This document shows positions 54,695-63,221 of a stretch of DNA of 64,000 bases, piece after piece (position 1 is the stretch's first letter; each line of letters begins with the position of its first letter). The stretch is from CAVZBW01 sp963778465 (GTDB lineage: Bacteria; Actinomycetota; Acidimicrobiia; Acidimicrobiales; RAAP-2): the NCBI GenBank assembly GCA_963778465.1, contig CAVZUK010000003.1, forward strand, positions 1,488,001 through 1,552,000, in the 5' to 3' direction. The position numbers and the translations under genes were made by a program. Below the pieces are notes generated by a model. The model was not told the origin of the DNA. It made no database searches and saw only the letters and a list, made by a program, of their open reading frames with translations.

Positions 54695-57244
54695 TCACCG
54701 GACGGTGACGGTGGTCGACGTAAGAGCGCTCGGACCTCCATTGAGACTCATCGTTTGCCCGGTGAACACCTTGGTGGTCGAGGTCCCGGCAGAGTCGGTG
54801 ACGGTGACGGTGGCGGTATAGGTGCCGCTCTTGCCGTAGGTGTGGGCCGTGAGGGGCCCGGCCGTCGTCGCCGAGGTTCCGTCCCCAAACGTCCAGGCGT
54901 ACGAGACGATTGATCCGTAGGCGACCGTCGAGCCCGAGGCGTCGAAGCCGATCGCCGAGCCCACGGGTCCGGTCCCCGGCGTGCTCAGGCGGGCGACCGG
55001 GGCCTGGTCGGGGCTCACCACGATCCCCGTTGGACTGTTACCGACGGGGATCGGGTTCCCCGGTGTCTTGCTGGCGATCGCTATGGGCGTGACCGTGTTG
55101 GAGTTCCGGTTGGCGACATACGCGGTCTTCCCGTCAGGCGTGATGGCAATGGCGTCCGGTCCGCTGCCGACCTTGATGGGGGGGCCGAGAGCCCCGGTGG
55201 CGATGTCGATCGGGGTCACGACGTTCGACAAGAAGTTGGCCACGTAGGCGGTCTTGCCGTCGGGGGTGATGGCGATGGCGTCGAGTCCTTGGTCGAGCCT
55301 GATGGGCGTGCCCATGGCGTTGGTGGCCGTCGTGATCGGCATGACGGTGCCACCCTGGCTGACCACGTAGGCGGTCTTGCCGTCGGGGGTGATGGCGATG
55401 GCGTCACCGGTGGTGACCGTGCGGATGGCGGTGCCGACGGTGTTGGTGGCTGTCGTGATCGGGGTGGTGAAGGCCGACTTGGCGGCCACGTAGGCGGTCT
55501 TGCCGTCGGGGGTGATGGCGATGGCATAGGGATTCCGTATGGCGGTGATCGCGCTGCCCGCCGTGTTCGTAGTGGTGCTGACCGGTGAGACGGTGTCGGA
55601 TTCGGCGGCGACGTAGGCGGTCTTGCCGTCGGGGGTGATGGCGATGTTGCGGGGCCAGCGACCGACGGTGATCTGGGAGCTCGGGGTGCCCGTGGCCGTC
55701 GCGAAGGGTGTCACGTCGTCGCTCCCGTAGTTGTCGGCCACATAGGCGGTCGCTCCGTCGGGGGTCAGAGCGATCCCGCTCGGCCCCGCGCCGACACGGA
55801 TGCTCGGACCCACCGAGTTCGTGGCGACGTCGATGGGTTGCACGATGCCCGAGCCGAAGTCGGTCACATACGCCGTATAGGTCCCGCCGGTGACCGAGAC
55901 CCTATTGGAGGTCTCGGCGGTCGGACCCCCGTTGAGGCTCATCGTCTGTCCGGTGAAGACCGGGGTGGTCGAGGTGCCGGCCGAGTCCGTCTCGGTGACG
56001 GCGGCCAGGTACGTGCCGCCCTGGCGGTAGACGTGGGTCGTGGTCGGCACGTTGGTCGTCGAGGACGTCCCGTCGCCGAAGGTCCACGCGTACGAGACGA
56101 TCGATCCGTACGTGACGGTTGAGGCTGAGGCGTCGAGGCTGATCGGTGAGCCCGCAGCAGCGGAACCTGAGCTGCTGAGGCGGGCTACCGGCGCCTGGTC
56201 GGGGGTGATGGCGATGCCGAGGCCGAGAAAGGGCACATCGATCGGGGCGCTCAGCGTGGCGGTCGCCAGGTTGAGGGAGACGACGTCCTTGCCGTTGCTG
56301 AGGTAGGCCGTCTGGCCGTCGGGGGTGAGGGCCATGCTGTCGCGGCTGAACTCGACGTTCATCGGGTTGCCCGCTGTCCCAGTGGCGATGTCGATGGGCA
56401 GGACGGTCGCCGCCTGGCTCGAGGACACGTACGCGGTCTTGCCGTTCGGCGCGATGGCGATGTCGTGGGGTCGGTAGCCCGCGTTGATCGGGTTGCCCAC
56501 TGTGTTCGTGGCGGTGTCGATAGGGGTGAGGGTGTCCGACAGGAAGTTGACCACCAGGGCGGTCTTGCCATCGGGCGTGATGGCGATGCTCGTGGGCGTC
56601 TTGCCCACCGCGATCGAGGGATCGGGAGCGTTCGTGGCGGTGTCGATCGGCGTCACGGTGTCCGCGCTGACGTCGACCGCATAGGCGGTCTTGCCATCAG
56701 GGGTGATGGCGACGGCCCGCGGATGGGGACCCACCCTGATCGGGCCGCCCGCAGTGCCGTTCGCCAGGTTGATCGGCGTGACAGTGCCCGACCCGTAGTT
56801 GGTCACGTAGGCCGTCTGGCCGTCAGGGGTGACGGCGATGCCCTCCGGTTCGTCCCCGACGGGGATGGCTGGGCCAGCCCTGTTCGTGGCCGTGTCCACG
56901 GGGGTGACATCGTTGGAGCCCCGATTGACCACGTAAGCGGTCTTGGCGTCCGGGGTGATCGCGATGCCGCGCACGTTGTTGCCCGTAGGAATCACGGCGC
57001 CCAGGCGGTTGTCGACCGTGTTGATGGGTCTCACACCCAACGTCGTGGCGACGTAGGCGACGGGGCTGGTGGTCGCAGCATCTACCGAGGGGTTCCGGGG
57101 CGACGCCGACGCGGTCAAGGTGACCGCACCGAGAAGGGACGTGACCAGTGCGAGAACGGCCACAAGTCGGCTGGCGAGCAAGATCCGTAGCCGCCTCCGC
57201 CCTCCTCGTGGTGGACGTAACAAGGCCTCCAGGCCGTCGTGCAT
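54695..57244 (-). CDS. Secreted YVTN beta-propeller/PKD surface protein, internally duplicated
   Basis: An 849-residue exported protein. The ATG at 57244 has GGGAGGATC upstream. Residues about 19-48 (LRILLASRLVAVLALVTSLL and on to TASAS) are a signal or anchor helix. The first half has about seven propeller blades with the pattern ITPDGKTAYV, followed by a PKD domain (YAWTFGDGTSS...HVYRQGGTYLAAVTETDSAG). The second half repeats the plan: about seven blades, then a second PKD with the same TGQTMSLNGG end. Blades repeat every 41 residues. There is no LPxTG or transmembrane C-terminus, so it may be secreted or held by other means. Role unknown; surface binding is the usual guess. Confidence 0.88.
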   Translation of the reverse strand: MHDGLEALLRPPRGGRRRLRILLASRLVAVLALVTSLLGAVTLTASASPRNPSVDAATTSPVAYVATTLGVRPINTVDNRLGAVIPTGNNVRGIAITPDAKTAYVVNRGSNDVTPVDTATNRAGPAIPVGDEPEGIAVTPDGQTAYVTNYGSGTVTPINLANGTAGGPIRVGPHPRAVAITPDGKTAYAVDVSADTVTPIDTATNAPDPSIAVGKTPTSIAITPDGKTALVVNFLSDTLTPIDTATNTVGNPINAGYRPHDIAIAPNGKTAYVSSSQAATVLPIDIATGTAGNPMNVEFSRDSMALTPDGQTAYLSNGKDVVSLNLATATLSAPIDVPFLGLGIAITPDQAPVARLSSSGSAAAGSPISLDASASTVTYGSIVSYAWTFGDGTSSTTNVPTTTHVYRQGGTYLAAVTETDSAGTSTTPVFTGQTMSLNGGPTAETSNRVSVTGGTYTAYVTDFGSGIVQPIDVATNSVGPSIRVGAGPSGIALTPDGATAYVADNYGSDDVTPFATATGTPSSQITVGRWPRNIAITPDGKTAYVAAESDTVSPVSTTTNTAGSAITAIRNPYAIAITPDGKTAYVAAKSAFTTPITTATNTVGTAIRTVTTGDAIAITPDGKTAYVVSQGGTVMPITTATNAMGTPIRLDQGLDAIAITPDGKTAYVANFLSNVVTPIDIATGALGPPIKVGSGPDAIAITPDGKTAYVANRNSNTVTPIAIASKTPGNPIPVGNSPTGIVVSPDQAPVARLSTPGTGPVGSAIGFDASGSTVAYGSIVSYAWTFGDGTSATTAGPLTAHTYGKSGTYTATVTVTDSAGTSTTKVFTGQTMSLNGGPSALTSTTVTVR
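55242..55640. repeat. Near-identical 123-bp DNA repeats in the propeller gene
   Basis: ACGTAGGCGGTCTTGCCGTC recurs at 55242, 55365, 55488 and 55611, spaced by exactly 123 bases (41 codons). The DNA is nearly identical over about 35 bases of each unit. This is more conserved than protein function would need, so recent duplication or gene conversion is likely. Such DNA is prone to recombination and to assembly collapse. Confidence 0.85.
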
Positions 57245-58123
57245 GATCCTCCCTCGGTCCCCGAATCGTGCGTGTCCAACCGTACTCGGCGCAATGTAGC
57301 GGATCGCCTGCCAGAATCATTGAGGCTTTCGGCGAGTCGTGCTCTCAGTGGTGCCGTCTGCGCCTATTCGGAAGCCGATAACCTGGGCGGCCTCACCCTT
57401 ACCGCTGCGAACGTTCTCTGCAAGGACGATGGCCAGACGTGCGACGTGAAATCGTTAGTGGAAGGTCAACTTGACCGTGATCCCAGCCGGGATGCATTCA
57501 GCCACATGATCCCCCAGATGGGGTAGGTCTGATGCTCGTTCTTCACGCAGTGGAGATAGAAGGGCTTCCCGGATTCGAACTGAGCAAAGTAGAGCCGAAT
57601 GGTGACGAGTTCGAATAGACCGATGTCGCCCGCCGATGTCCGACCGCATCAACCCTCCGCATCCTGACAGCCCAAGAAGATCGGCTCGGCTGAGCCTCGA
57701 TCCGGGCGATGAACGGCATGACGGCTCAACTGTAGTGCACAGCGTTTACTAACGCCAGACAGGGGCTGCAGTGCGGACTTCCTCGAGGGGACCGCTCGAT
57801 GGTCATCACGGAATAGTCGACCCGGACGGCATGTCCCACTTCCAGGCACGAAGCCGCCATTCTGTGAACCAAGTCGGGGGGGAGTTCACCCAGTCCGACG
57901 CCCCGCACCATCCGCACTACGCCTACTAGCACCGCGTCTACGAGCACTACGTCCTCCTGCTTTCATCCCCTGATCCGAATCTCGCCTGCTAGGCCTGCCC
58001 GAGACCGGTTTCGGTACCCCCCGCCGGAGAGCTTGCCTCCCGCCTTGTGATCCCACGCCACCGCGCAAAGTTCACCAGCTGAGGATCGCGAACGACTTCG
58101 ATCTCGCTTCCGCCGTCGTGCCG
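57245..58123. other. Gene-poor stretch
   Basis: About 880 bases without a convincing gene. A plus-strand frame ending at 57526 contains AVCAYSEADNLGGLTLTAAN and VLCKDDGQTCDVKSLVEGQL, which looks like real protein. It overlaps the start of the propeller gene and has no clear start of its own, so it could be a fragment. A minus-strand frame at 57726-57947 is similar in quality. The propeller promoter lies close to 57250-57300. Confidence 0.4.
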
Positions 58124-58789
58124 TCAGCGATGAGGGCGTCTGCTACCGGGCTCGTCGATCACCTCGTCGGTCCATGCCGCTGTTTCCTGCTGGAGTCTGG
58201 CGGCCACCTCGACATGCAATAGCTCCTGATCGACTTGGTCGATTCCGAAACTCCGTCCGAAGAAGTCGGCCGCGGCGATCGCCTCCCGAGCAGTCTCGAT
58301 ATCGGCGGTGATGAGCACCTCGCCGTCGCCGTTGGGAGTCGCTACGCAGTGGAGACCCACTCGGCTCCCCAACGGAAGACGGGCCCCGGCGTGTACGACC
58401 GAACCCACGGCGAGACGCGAGGCTCGCCCGACCACCGCCCCCTGCAACACGACTACGCCCGTTGCGACATAACAACGTTCCCCAATCTCACAACCAGCCA
58501 ACGCTACCTGCGGCGCGATGGTGCTCTCTGCCCCGATTCTCACAGGGAAGGGGGGGCGACCGTGACCTCCGACCGAGCGGACCACGGCGTTGGCCATCAC
58601 AGTGACCCCGCGCCCGAGCACCACCGGCGGACCACTACTGGTAATCACGACGCCATAGTCGAGATAACAATCCGCTCCAACCGTAACGTCTCCGACGATC
58701 GAGGCCGTGGGTGCTACCCGTGCTGCGGAATCGATTCGGGGCCCGATGCCATTACGAGCGAATCGCACTACCGAGCTCCTCCGCTTCAT
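58124..58789 (-). CDS. Hexapeptide-repeat protein, gamma-carbonic-anhydrase/acyltransferase-like
   Basis: Left-handed beta-helix protein of 221 residues. Hexapeptide repeats run from ARVAPTASIVGDVTVGADCY through VVITSSGPPVVLGRGVTVMA and VRIGAESTIAPQVALAGCEI to GERCYVATGVVVLQGAVVGR. The gap and order (DVTVGADCYLDYGVVI, VRSVGGHG) resemble the gamma-carbonic anhydrase/PaaY group more than sugar O-acetyltransferases. Only some of the three metal-binding histidines can be placed. The C-terminal helix is amphipathic. Function uncertain. Confidence 0.78.
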   Translation of the reverse strand: MKRRSSVVRFARNGIGPRIDSAARVAPTASIVGDVTVGADCYLDYGVVITSSGPPVVLGRGVTVMANAVVRSVGGHGRPPFPVRIGAESTIAPQVALAGCEIGERCYVATGVVVLQGAVVGRASRLAVGSVVHAGARLPLGSRVGLHCVATPNGDGEVLITADIETAREAIAAADFFGRSFGIDQVDQELLHVEVAARLQQETAAWTDEVIDEPGSRRPHR

Positions 58790-58913
58790 GCAGATTCAAG
58801 AAGTACCGACCGGTTTCGTTTGTCACCCGTCGAGAAAGTCAGCCGGCGGAGGACGTCACCGTCTCGGCTGCTCGCGAGAATCCTTGGTCGCCAGTCAAAC
58901 GAAAGCCCCGGAG

Positions 58914-59260
58914 TCAGGCCTCCACCAGTTTGATCTGGTGGGCGTCGTAGCTCCTCGAAGCGTCAGAGATGGTCTGCTTATTCCAGTACCCCTTGCGGTC
59001 GGCAGCAATCGGTGTCTGGCCTCGATACAAAGACCGGTGTTCGGCTTCGAGTTGGATGACGGCCGCCTGAGCGTCGGGCGTGGCGAGGTGGTCGATCCCC
59101 ACTGGGCGTTCGGCGATGGCGGCAGCGTGGGTTTGAACATCGGAGTAGGACCACAGGTCGAACGCTCGACGCATCGAATCGCGATCCTTTTCCCGGAACA
59201 GAGGCTTGATGTCGGCGTCGAAGCCGACTCCCGGTGCTGACCTCTCTACGTCCTCTCGGG
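58914..59260 (-). pseudogene. Fragment of an uncharacterised protein
   Basis: The minus-strand frame from about 59260 reads VGFDADIKPLFREKDRDSMR, RAFDLWSYSDVQTHAAAIAE and RPVGIDHLATPDAQAAVIQL, ending in QIKLVEA. The first part resembles a small family of proteins with the pattern DIRPLFRE...FDLWSYEDV. The usual continuation (GTMPCDGAWP) is missing and unrelated text follows. It looks like a chimeric or truncated gene. I can name no function. Confidence 0.4.
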
Positions 59261-59518
59261 GTGGTGGTGCTGTGAGCTGCGGAGCGAGGGCATGACCTAC
59301 TCTTCCAGTTTCTCCTGATGCGAGCGAGGCCGCCGGGGAACCACCGGTAGGGACGGGGTCCTCGAGGAGCTCGGCGCTCGTGACGGAGAAATCCGGGTGG
59401 GTCGGGATCTGATCTCTTTAGAGTGGGTCGGTGCATCCTGGGACTGACGGGAGCGGCGCGATCAGGTGGGCGTCCCCCTTCGGACTGGGCTCGGGAGCCG
59501 TGAGACAATAGGAAGCCG
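59261..59518. other. Upstream region of the receiver-reductase operon
   Basis: No gene is seen. GGAAGCCG precedes the ATG at 59519. Several short GC-rich inverted segments occur. The promoter of the two-gene signalling unit should lie here. Confidence 0.4.
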
Positions 59519-61183
59519 ATGCCATCTCCAATTCTCCTGACGGTCGACGACGATCCGGACGTCTCCCGTTCTCTGGCGCGTGACCTGCGTCAGCACTACG
59601 GGGAGGACTACCGCATTCGCCGAGCCGAGTCCGGAGACGCTGCGCTTGAGGCTCTCAAGGAACTGAAGCTCCGGGACGAGAGGGTCGGTCTGTTGCTCGC
59701 CGACCAGCGGATGCCCGAGATGACGGGAGTCGAGTTCCTGGAGCAGGCCCGCCAGTTCTACCCCAAGGCCCGCCGAGTCCTCCTCACCGCTTATGCCGAC
59801 ACCGAGGCAGCCATCGCGGCCATCAACCGGGCGGACGTGGACTACTACCTGCTCAAACCCTGGGATCCGCCGCAGGAGAAGCTGTATCCGGTCCTCGACG
59901 ATCTGCTCGAGGACTGGAAGACGCTGGACCGGCTCAAGTCCGACGACAGCATGCGGGTCGTGGGTCACCGCTGGTCGGCCCCTTCCCACGAGCTCAAGGA
60001 CTTCCTGACCCGGAACCAATTGCCGTTCCGGTGGCTCGAACTTGAGCGCGATGCCGAGGCCGCGCGGCTGCTCGCGGCCAACGACGGTGACGCGGACCAT
60101 CTCCCCTTGGTGATCACGCGCTCGGGCCAGGTCTTGCAGGCACCCTCGACTACCGAAGTCGCAGACGCGTTGGGGATATCATCCACACCCTCCCTTCCCT
60201 TCTACGACCTCATCGTGATCGGGGGTGGGCCGGCAGGGCTCGGGGCCGCCGTCTACGGGGCATCCGAAGGCTTGAGCACGGTCCTCGTCGAGCGAGAGGC
60301 GATTGGAGGCCAGGCAGGGCAGAGCTCGAGGATCGAGAACTACCTTGGCTTCCCTTCGGGCATCCGCGGCGGCGACCTGGCTTGGCGGGCGACAACGCAA
60401 GCCCGCCGGTTTGGCGCCGAGATGCTGCTCGCAGCCGAGGTTGCCAGCCTCAACGTGTGCGGCTCGGCCAGGGTCGTTCGCCTCGCGAACGGGCTCGAGC
60501 TCTCTGCCCATTCGGTCTTGCTGACCACCGGCGTCGCCTATCGACGGCTGGACGCACCTGGAGTGGACGAATTCGCGGGGAGGGGCGTCTACTACGGAGC
60601 GGCGACGACCGAGGCGCAGTCCTGCCGTGACGAGGACGTCTATATCGTCGGTGGGGCCAATTCTGCCGGTCAGGCCGCCGTCTTCTTCGCGACTACCGCT
60701 CGCAGTGTCACGCTGATCGTTCGAGGCCGAAGCCTCGAACGCTCGATGTCCCAGTACCTGATCCAGCAGATCGCACAACTTCCGAACGTGCGCGTGCGCA
60801 CCTGCACCAAGGTGGTAGGTGCAACCGGCAGCGACCATCTGGAACGGCTGAGAATCGCTGACCTGGTAGCCGGCGACGAGCAAGAGATCGAAGCCTCCTG
60901 GCTGTTCGTCTTCATCGGCGCCGCCCCCTGCACGGATTGGCTGGGGAAGGAGGTCTTGCGCGATGAGAACGGGTTCGTGCTGACCGGTCCAGACCTGATC
61001 ACCGATGGACAGCTTCCAACCGATTGGCCGTTCGAGCGCCAGCCGTACTATTTGGAAACCAGTGTTCCGGGGGTGTTCGCCGCCGGCGATGTGCGCGGGG
61101 AGTCGGTCAAGCGGGTGGCGTCTGCCGTAGGTGAGGGCGCCATGGCCGTCACCCTCGTCCATCGTTACCTGGAGCTGTTGTGA
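59519..61183 (+). CDS. Response regulator fused to a thioredoxin-reductase-like flavoprotein
   Basis: A 554-residue fusion. Residues 1-125 are a receiver domain: LTVDDDPDVSRS, the phosphoacceptor Asp62 (LLLADQRMPEM), the switch Thr in VLLTAYAD and Lys in YYLLKPWDPP. Residues about 145-225 look like a thioredoxin/glutaredoxin-like fold without a CxxC (HELKDFLTRNQLPFRWLELE). Residues 227-554 are a thioredoxin-reductase-like FAD/NAD oxidoreductase: FAD motif IVIGGGPAGLGAAVYGASEG (Gly235), EAIGGQAGQSSRIENYLGFP, NAD motif IVGGANSAGQAA (from Gly378) and VPGVFAAGDVRGESVKRVAS. The segment where TrxR carries CATC reads GVYYGAATTEAQSC, so the redox disulfide is missing. It overlaps the kinase gene by four bases. 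Confidence 0.9.
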   Translation: MPSPILLTVDDDPDVSRSLARDLRQHYGEDYRIRRAESGDAALEALKELKLRDERVGLLLADQRMPEMTGVEFLEQARQFYPKARRVLLTAYADTEAAIAAINRADVDYYLLKPWDPPQEKLYPVLDDLLEDWKTLDRLKSDDSMRVVGHRWSAPSHELKDFLTRNQLPFRWLELERDAEAARLLAANDGDADHLPLVITRSGQVLQAPSTTEVADALGISSTPSLPFYDLIVIGGGPAGLGAAVYGASEGLSTVLVEREAIGGQAGQSSRIENYLGFPSGIRGGDLAWRATTQARRFGAEMLLAAEVASLNVCGSARVVRLANGLELSAHSVLLTTGVAYRRLDAPGVDEFAGRGVYYGAATTEAQSCRDEDVYIVGGANSAGQAAVFFATTARSVTLIVRGRSLERSMSQYLIQQIAQLPNVRVRTCTKVVGATGSDHLERLRIADLVAGDEQEIEASWLFVFIGAAPCTDWLGKEVLRDENGFVLTGPDLITDGQLPTDWPFERQPYYLETSVPGVFAAGDVRGESVKRVASAVGEGAMAVTLVHRYLELL

Positions 61184-62628
61184 CCGCGCCGCCGGACGAG
61201 CTCAAGCAAGAGCTGAGCGGCTGCTTTCTCTTCGAGAGCCTGTCCGACGAACAGCTGGGCTGGCTCGTCCAGCACGGGACCGTCGAGACGCACGGCCCGG
61301 GTGTCAATGTCTACGACGATGGTGCTCCGGCTGAGTCCTTCTATGTCCTGCTCGAGGGCGAGATCCAGTTGGTCAAGCGACTGGATGGCTCCGACGTGAT
61401 CATGTCGACCGCGAACCAACCTGGCGCGTATGCCGGAGCCACACGCGCTTTCGTCCCCGCCTCGGAGGACGAGTCCTACGCCTTTGGTCTCCGGACCGTG
61501 ACCAACACGCGCCTGTTCAAATTGCGCGGTGAGGACTTCGCTTACGCGCTGAAGACCTGGTTCCCGATGGCGGTGCATCTGCTGGACGGGTTGTTCCTCG
61601 GGATGACCAACTCGGAAGCTCTCGTCGGACAACGGGAAAAGCTCATCGCACTCGGTGCGCTGTCCGCCGGCCTGGCGCACGAGCTGAACAACCCGGCTGC
61701 GGCCGAGGCTCGCGCCGCTGAGGCGCTCAGCGGTCGGCTACGCGAGGGCCGTCAGACGATGGTCAAACTCGCGCCCAAGTTGGACAGAGACCAGCTCCAC
61801 GAGCTGCTCGACCTGCTCAACGAAGCGATCGAGCAGGCTCGTACGGCCCGAATTCTCTCGACGGTCGAGGCCGGAGATCTCGAGGACGACCTCGTCGCCC
61901 GCCTCGAGGCCGCCCAAGTGGAGGCTCCGTGGGAGCTGGCGGCCGCTCTTGCGTCGGCTCGGGTCGATGCGGCATGGCTGGACCGCGTGATCGCGGGCGG
62001 CGGAGGGCAGTATGCGATCCGGTGGCTGGCCATCGTGCTCGAGGTGGAGAGTCTGGTCGGGGAGATACGCAATTCGGCCGGACGCATCTCCGAACTGGTC
62101 GGAGCGATGAAGGATTACAGCCACCTCGACAAGGCCCCGCTGGAGGAGATCGACATTCACGAGGGCCTGGAGAGCACCCTGTTGATCCTCGGCCACAAGC
62201 TCAAGCAAGGTGTGACCGTCGTCCGCGACTACGACCGCACGCTACCCACGATCTGCGCCCGAGGCGGCGAACTCAACCAGGTCTGGACCAACATCATCCA
62301 CAATGCCGTGGACGCAATGGGCGGCAAAGGGACGCTGACCATTCGTAGCGCCCGTGACCGCGATCGCGTACGGGTCTCGATCTGTGACACGGGCCCGGGG
62401 ATCGCCCCCGAGCTTCGGCGTCGGATCTTCGAGCCGTTCTTCACGACGAAGGATGTCGGCCACGGCACCGGTCTTGGCCTCGATATCAGCCACCGAATCG
62501 TCGTTGGTCGCCACCACGGAGATATCCGAGTCGAGTCCAAGCCGGGCGACACCTGTTTCCTGGTGTGGATTCCCATCGATCAGCCGGGCCCAGCAGGGAA
62601 GGCAAAGGGTAGCTCGGGACCCGAGTAG
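61180..62628 (+). CDS. Histidine kinase with N-terminal cyclic-nucleotide-binding domain
   Basis: Cytoplasmic sensor kinase of 482 residues from a GTG that overlaps the previous stop (GTGA). Residues about 1-130 are a cNMP-binding (CAP-type) domain: FLFESLSDEQLGWLVQHGTV and FYVLLEGEIQLVKRLDGSD. His167 in ALSAGLAHELNNPAAA is the phosphorylated His. An unusually long helical insert of about 150 residues follows. The ATPase domain has NIIHNAVDAMGGKG (N box), DTGPGIAPEL (G1), FEPFFTTKDVGHGTGLGLDI (F and G2). No transmembrane helix is seen. It is the cognate kinase of the fused receiver protein, as judged by translational coupling. Confidence 0.92.
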   Translation: MTAPPDELKQELSGCFLFESLSDEQLGWLVQHGTVETHGPGVNVYDDGAPAESFYVLLEGEIQLVKRLDGSDVIMSTANQPGAYAGATRAFVPASEDESYAFGLRTVTNTRLFKLRGEDFAYALKTWFPMAVHLLDGLFLGMTNSEALVGQREKLIALGALSAGLAHELNNPAAAEARAAEALSGRLREGRQTMVKLAPKLDRDQLHELLDLLNEAIEQARTARILSTVEAGDLEDDLVARLEAAQVEAPWELAAALASARVDAAWLDRVIAGGGGQYAIRWLAIVLEVESLVGEIRNSAGRISELVGAMKDYSHLDKAPLEEIDIHEGLESTLLILGHKLKQGVTVVRDYDRTLPTICARGGELNQVWTNIIHNAVDAMGGKGTLTIRSARDRDRVRVSICDTGPGIAPELRRRIFEPFFTTKDVGHGTGLGLDISHRIVVGRHHGDIRVESKPGDTCFLVWIPIDQPGPAGKAKGSSGPE

Positions 62629-62741
62629 GGCCGTGACCGGCGCCATCCCGATACGACAAGGGTCCGCCTCTTTCGCAGCGCGGTTCATGGGGTGGCCAGA
62701 TCCGCCCTGACCTATCAGGCTCCTCGTCCTGGCATCTGGAT

Positions 62742-63194
62742 TCACGACCCAGGCGTAGACCAAAGCCCATCCAACAGAGGCTCGAGCGCGCGGGAGACCA
62801 ACTCGATCCGCGGTCCCGTCGCGCTCCGGTGGTACGTCCACAGGGCGTTCCCGTCCGGATCGACGCCCGAGGCCTCGTGCTCGAATCCGGCTGCCGCGAG
62901 CTTCGTCGCATCGCCGGCGACGTCGTCGGACCAAAACCCGATGTGGTGCACCCCCGAGCCGACGGCCGGTTCCCAGACGGTGCCGGGCACGCGCTGGACA
63001 AGCTCCAGCCGCGGCGTGTTCACGGAGAAGACGAGCGAGAGCTCTACCTCAGACGATCCGGAGGGGAACCGAACTCGCGTCGTGGCACCCACTTCTGTGC
63101 CCCATACGTAGCCGAGCAACTCCGCCAACTCCTCTTTGGCGGCCGTGAGGTCGGGGACGACGATGCCGACGTGGTACTGGTCGCGAGCGTTCAC
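62742..63194 (-). CDS. VOC/glyoxalase-like superfamily protein
   Basis: A 150-residue member of the vicinal oxygen chelate fold, from the GTG at 63194 with GGAAGGG upstream; a TTG at 63209 would add five residues. Two paired beta-alpha-beta-beta-beta modules are visible: QYHVGIVVPDLTAAKEELAE and GVHHIGFWSDDVAGDATKLA. Metal ligands fit His (YHVGI), His (HHIGFW) and Glu (PRIELV). It may be a methylmalonyl-CoA epimerase-like or dioxygenase-like protein. The substrate is unknown. Confidence 0.82.
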   Translation of the reverse strand: MNARDQYHVGIVVPDLTAAKEELAELLGYVWGTEVGATTRVRFPSGSSEVELSLVFSVNTPRLELVQRVPGTVWEPAVGSGVHHIGFWSDDVAGDATKLAAAGFEHEASGVDPDGNALWTYHRSATGPRIELVSRALEPLLDGLWSTPGS

Positions 63195-63221
63195 GGAAGT
63201 CCCTTCCAATGCCCAGATCGG

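Noticed and set aside
57565..57600. A T-loop-like GGATTCGAACT on the plus strand suggesting an antisense tRNA
   Set aside because: The flanking bases do not pair as a T stem (CTCAG against CCGGG), and no anticodon or acceptor arm is visible.
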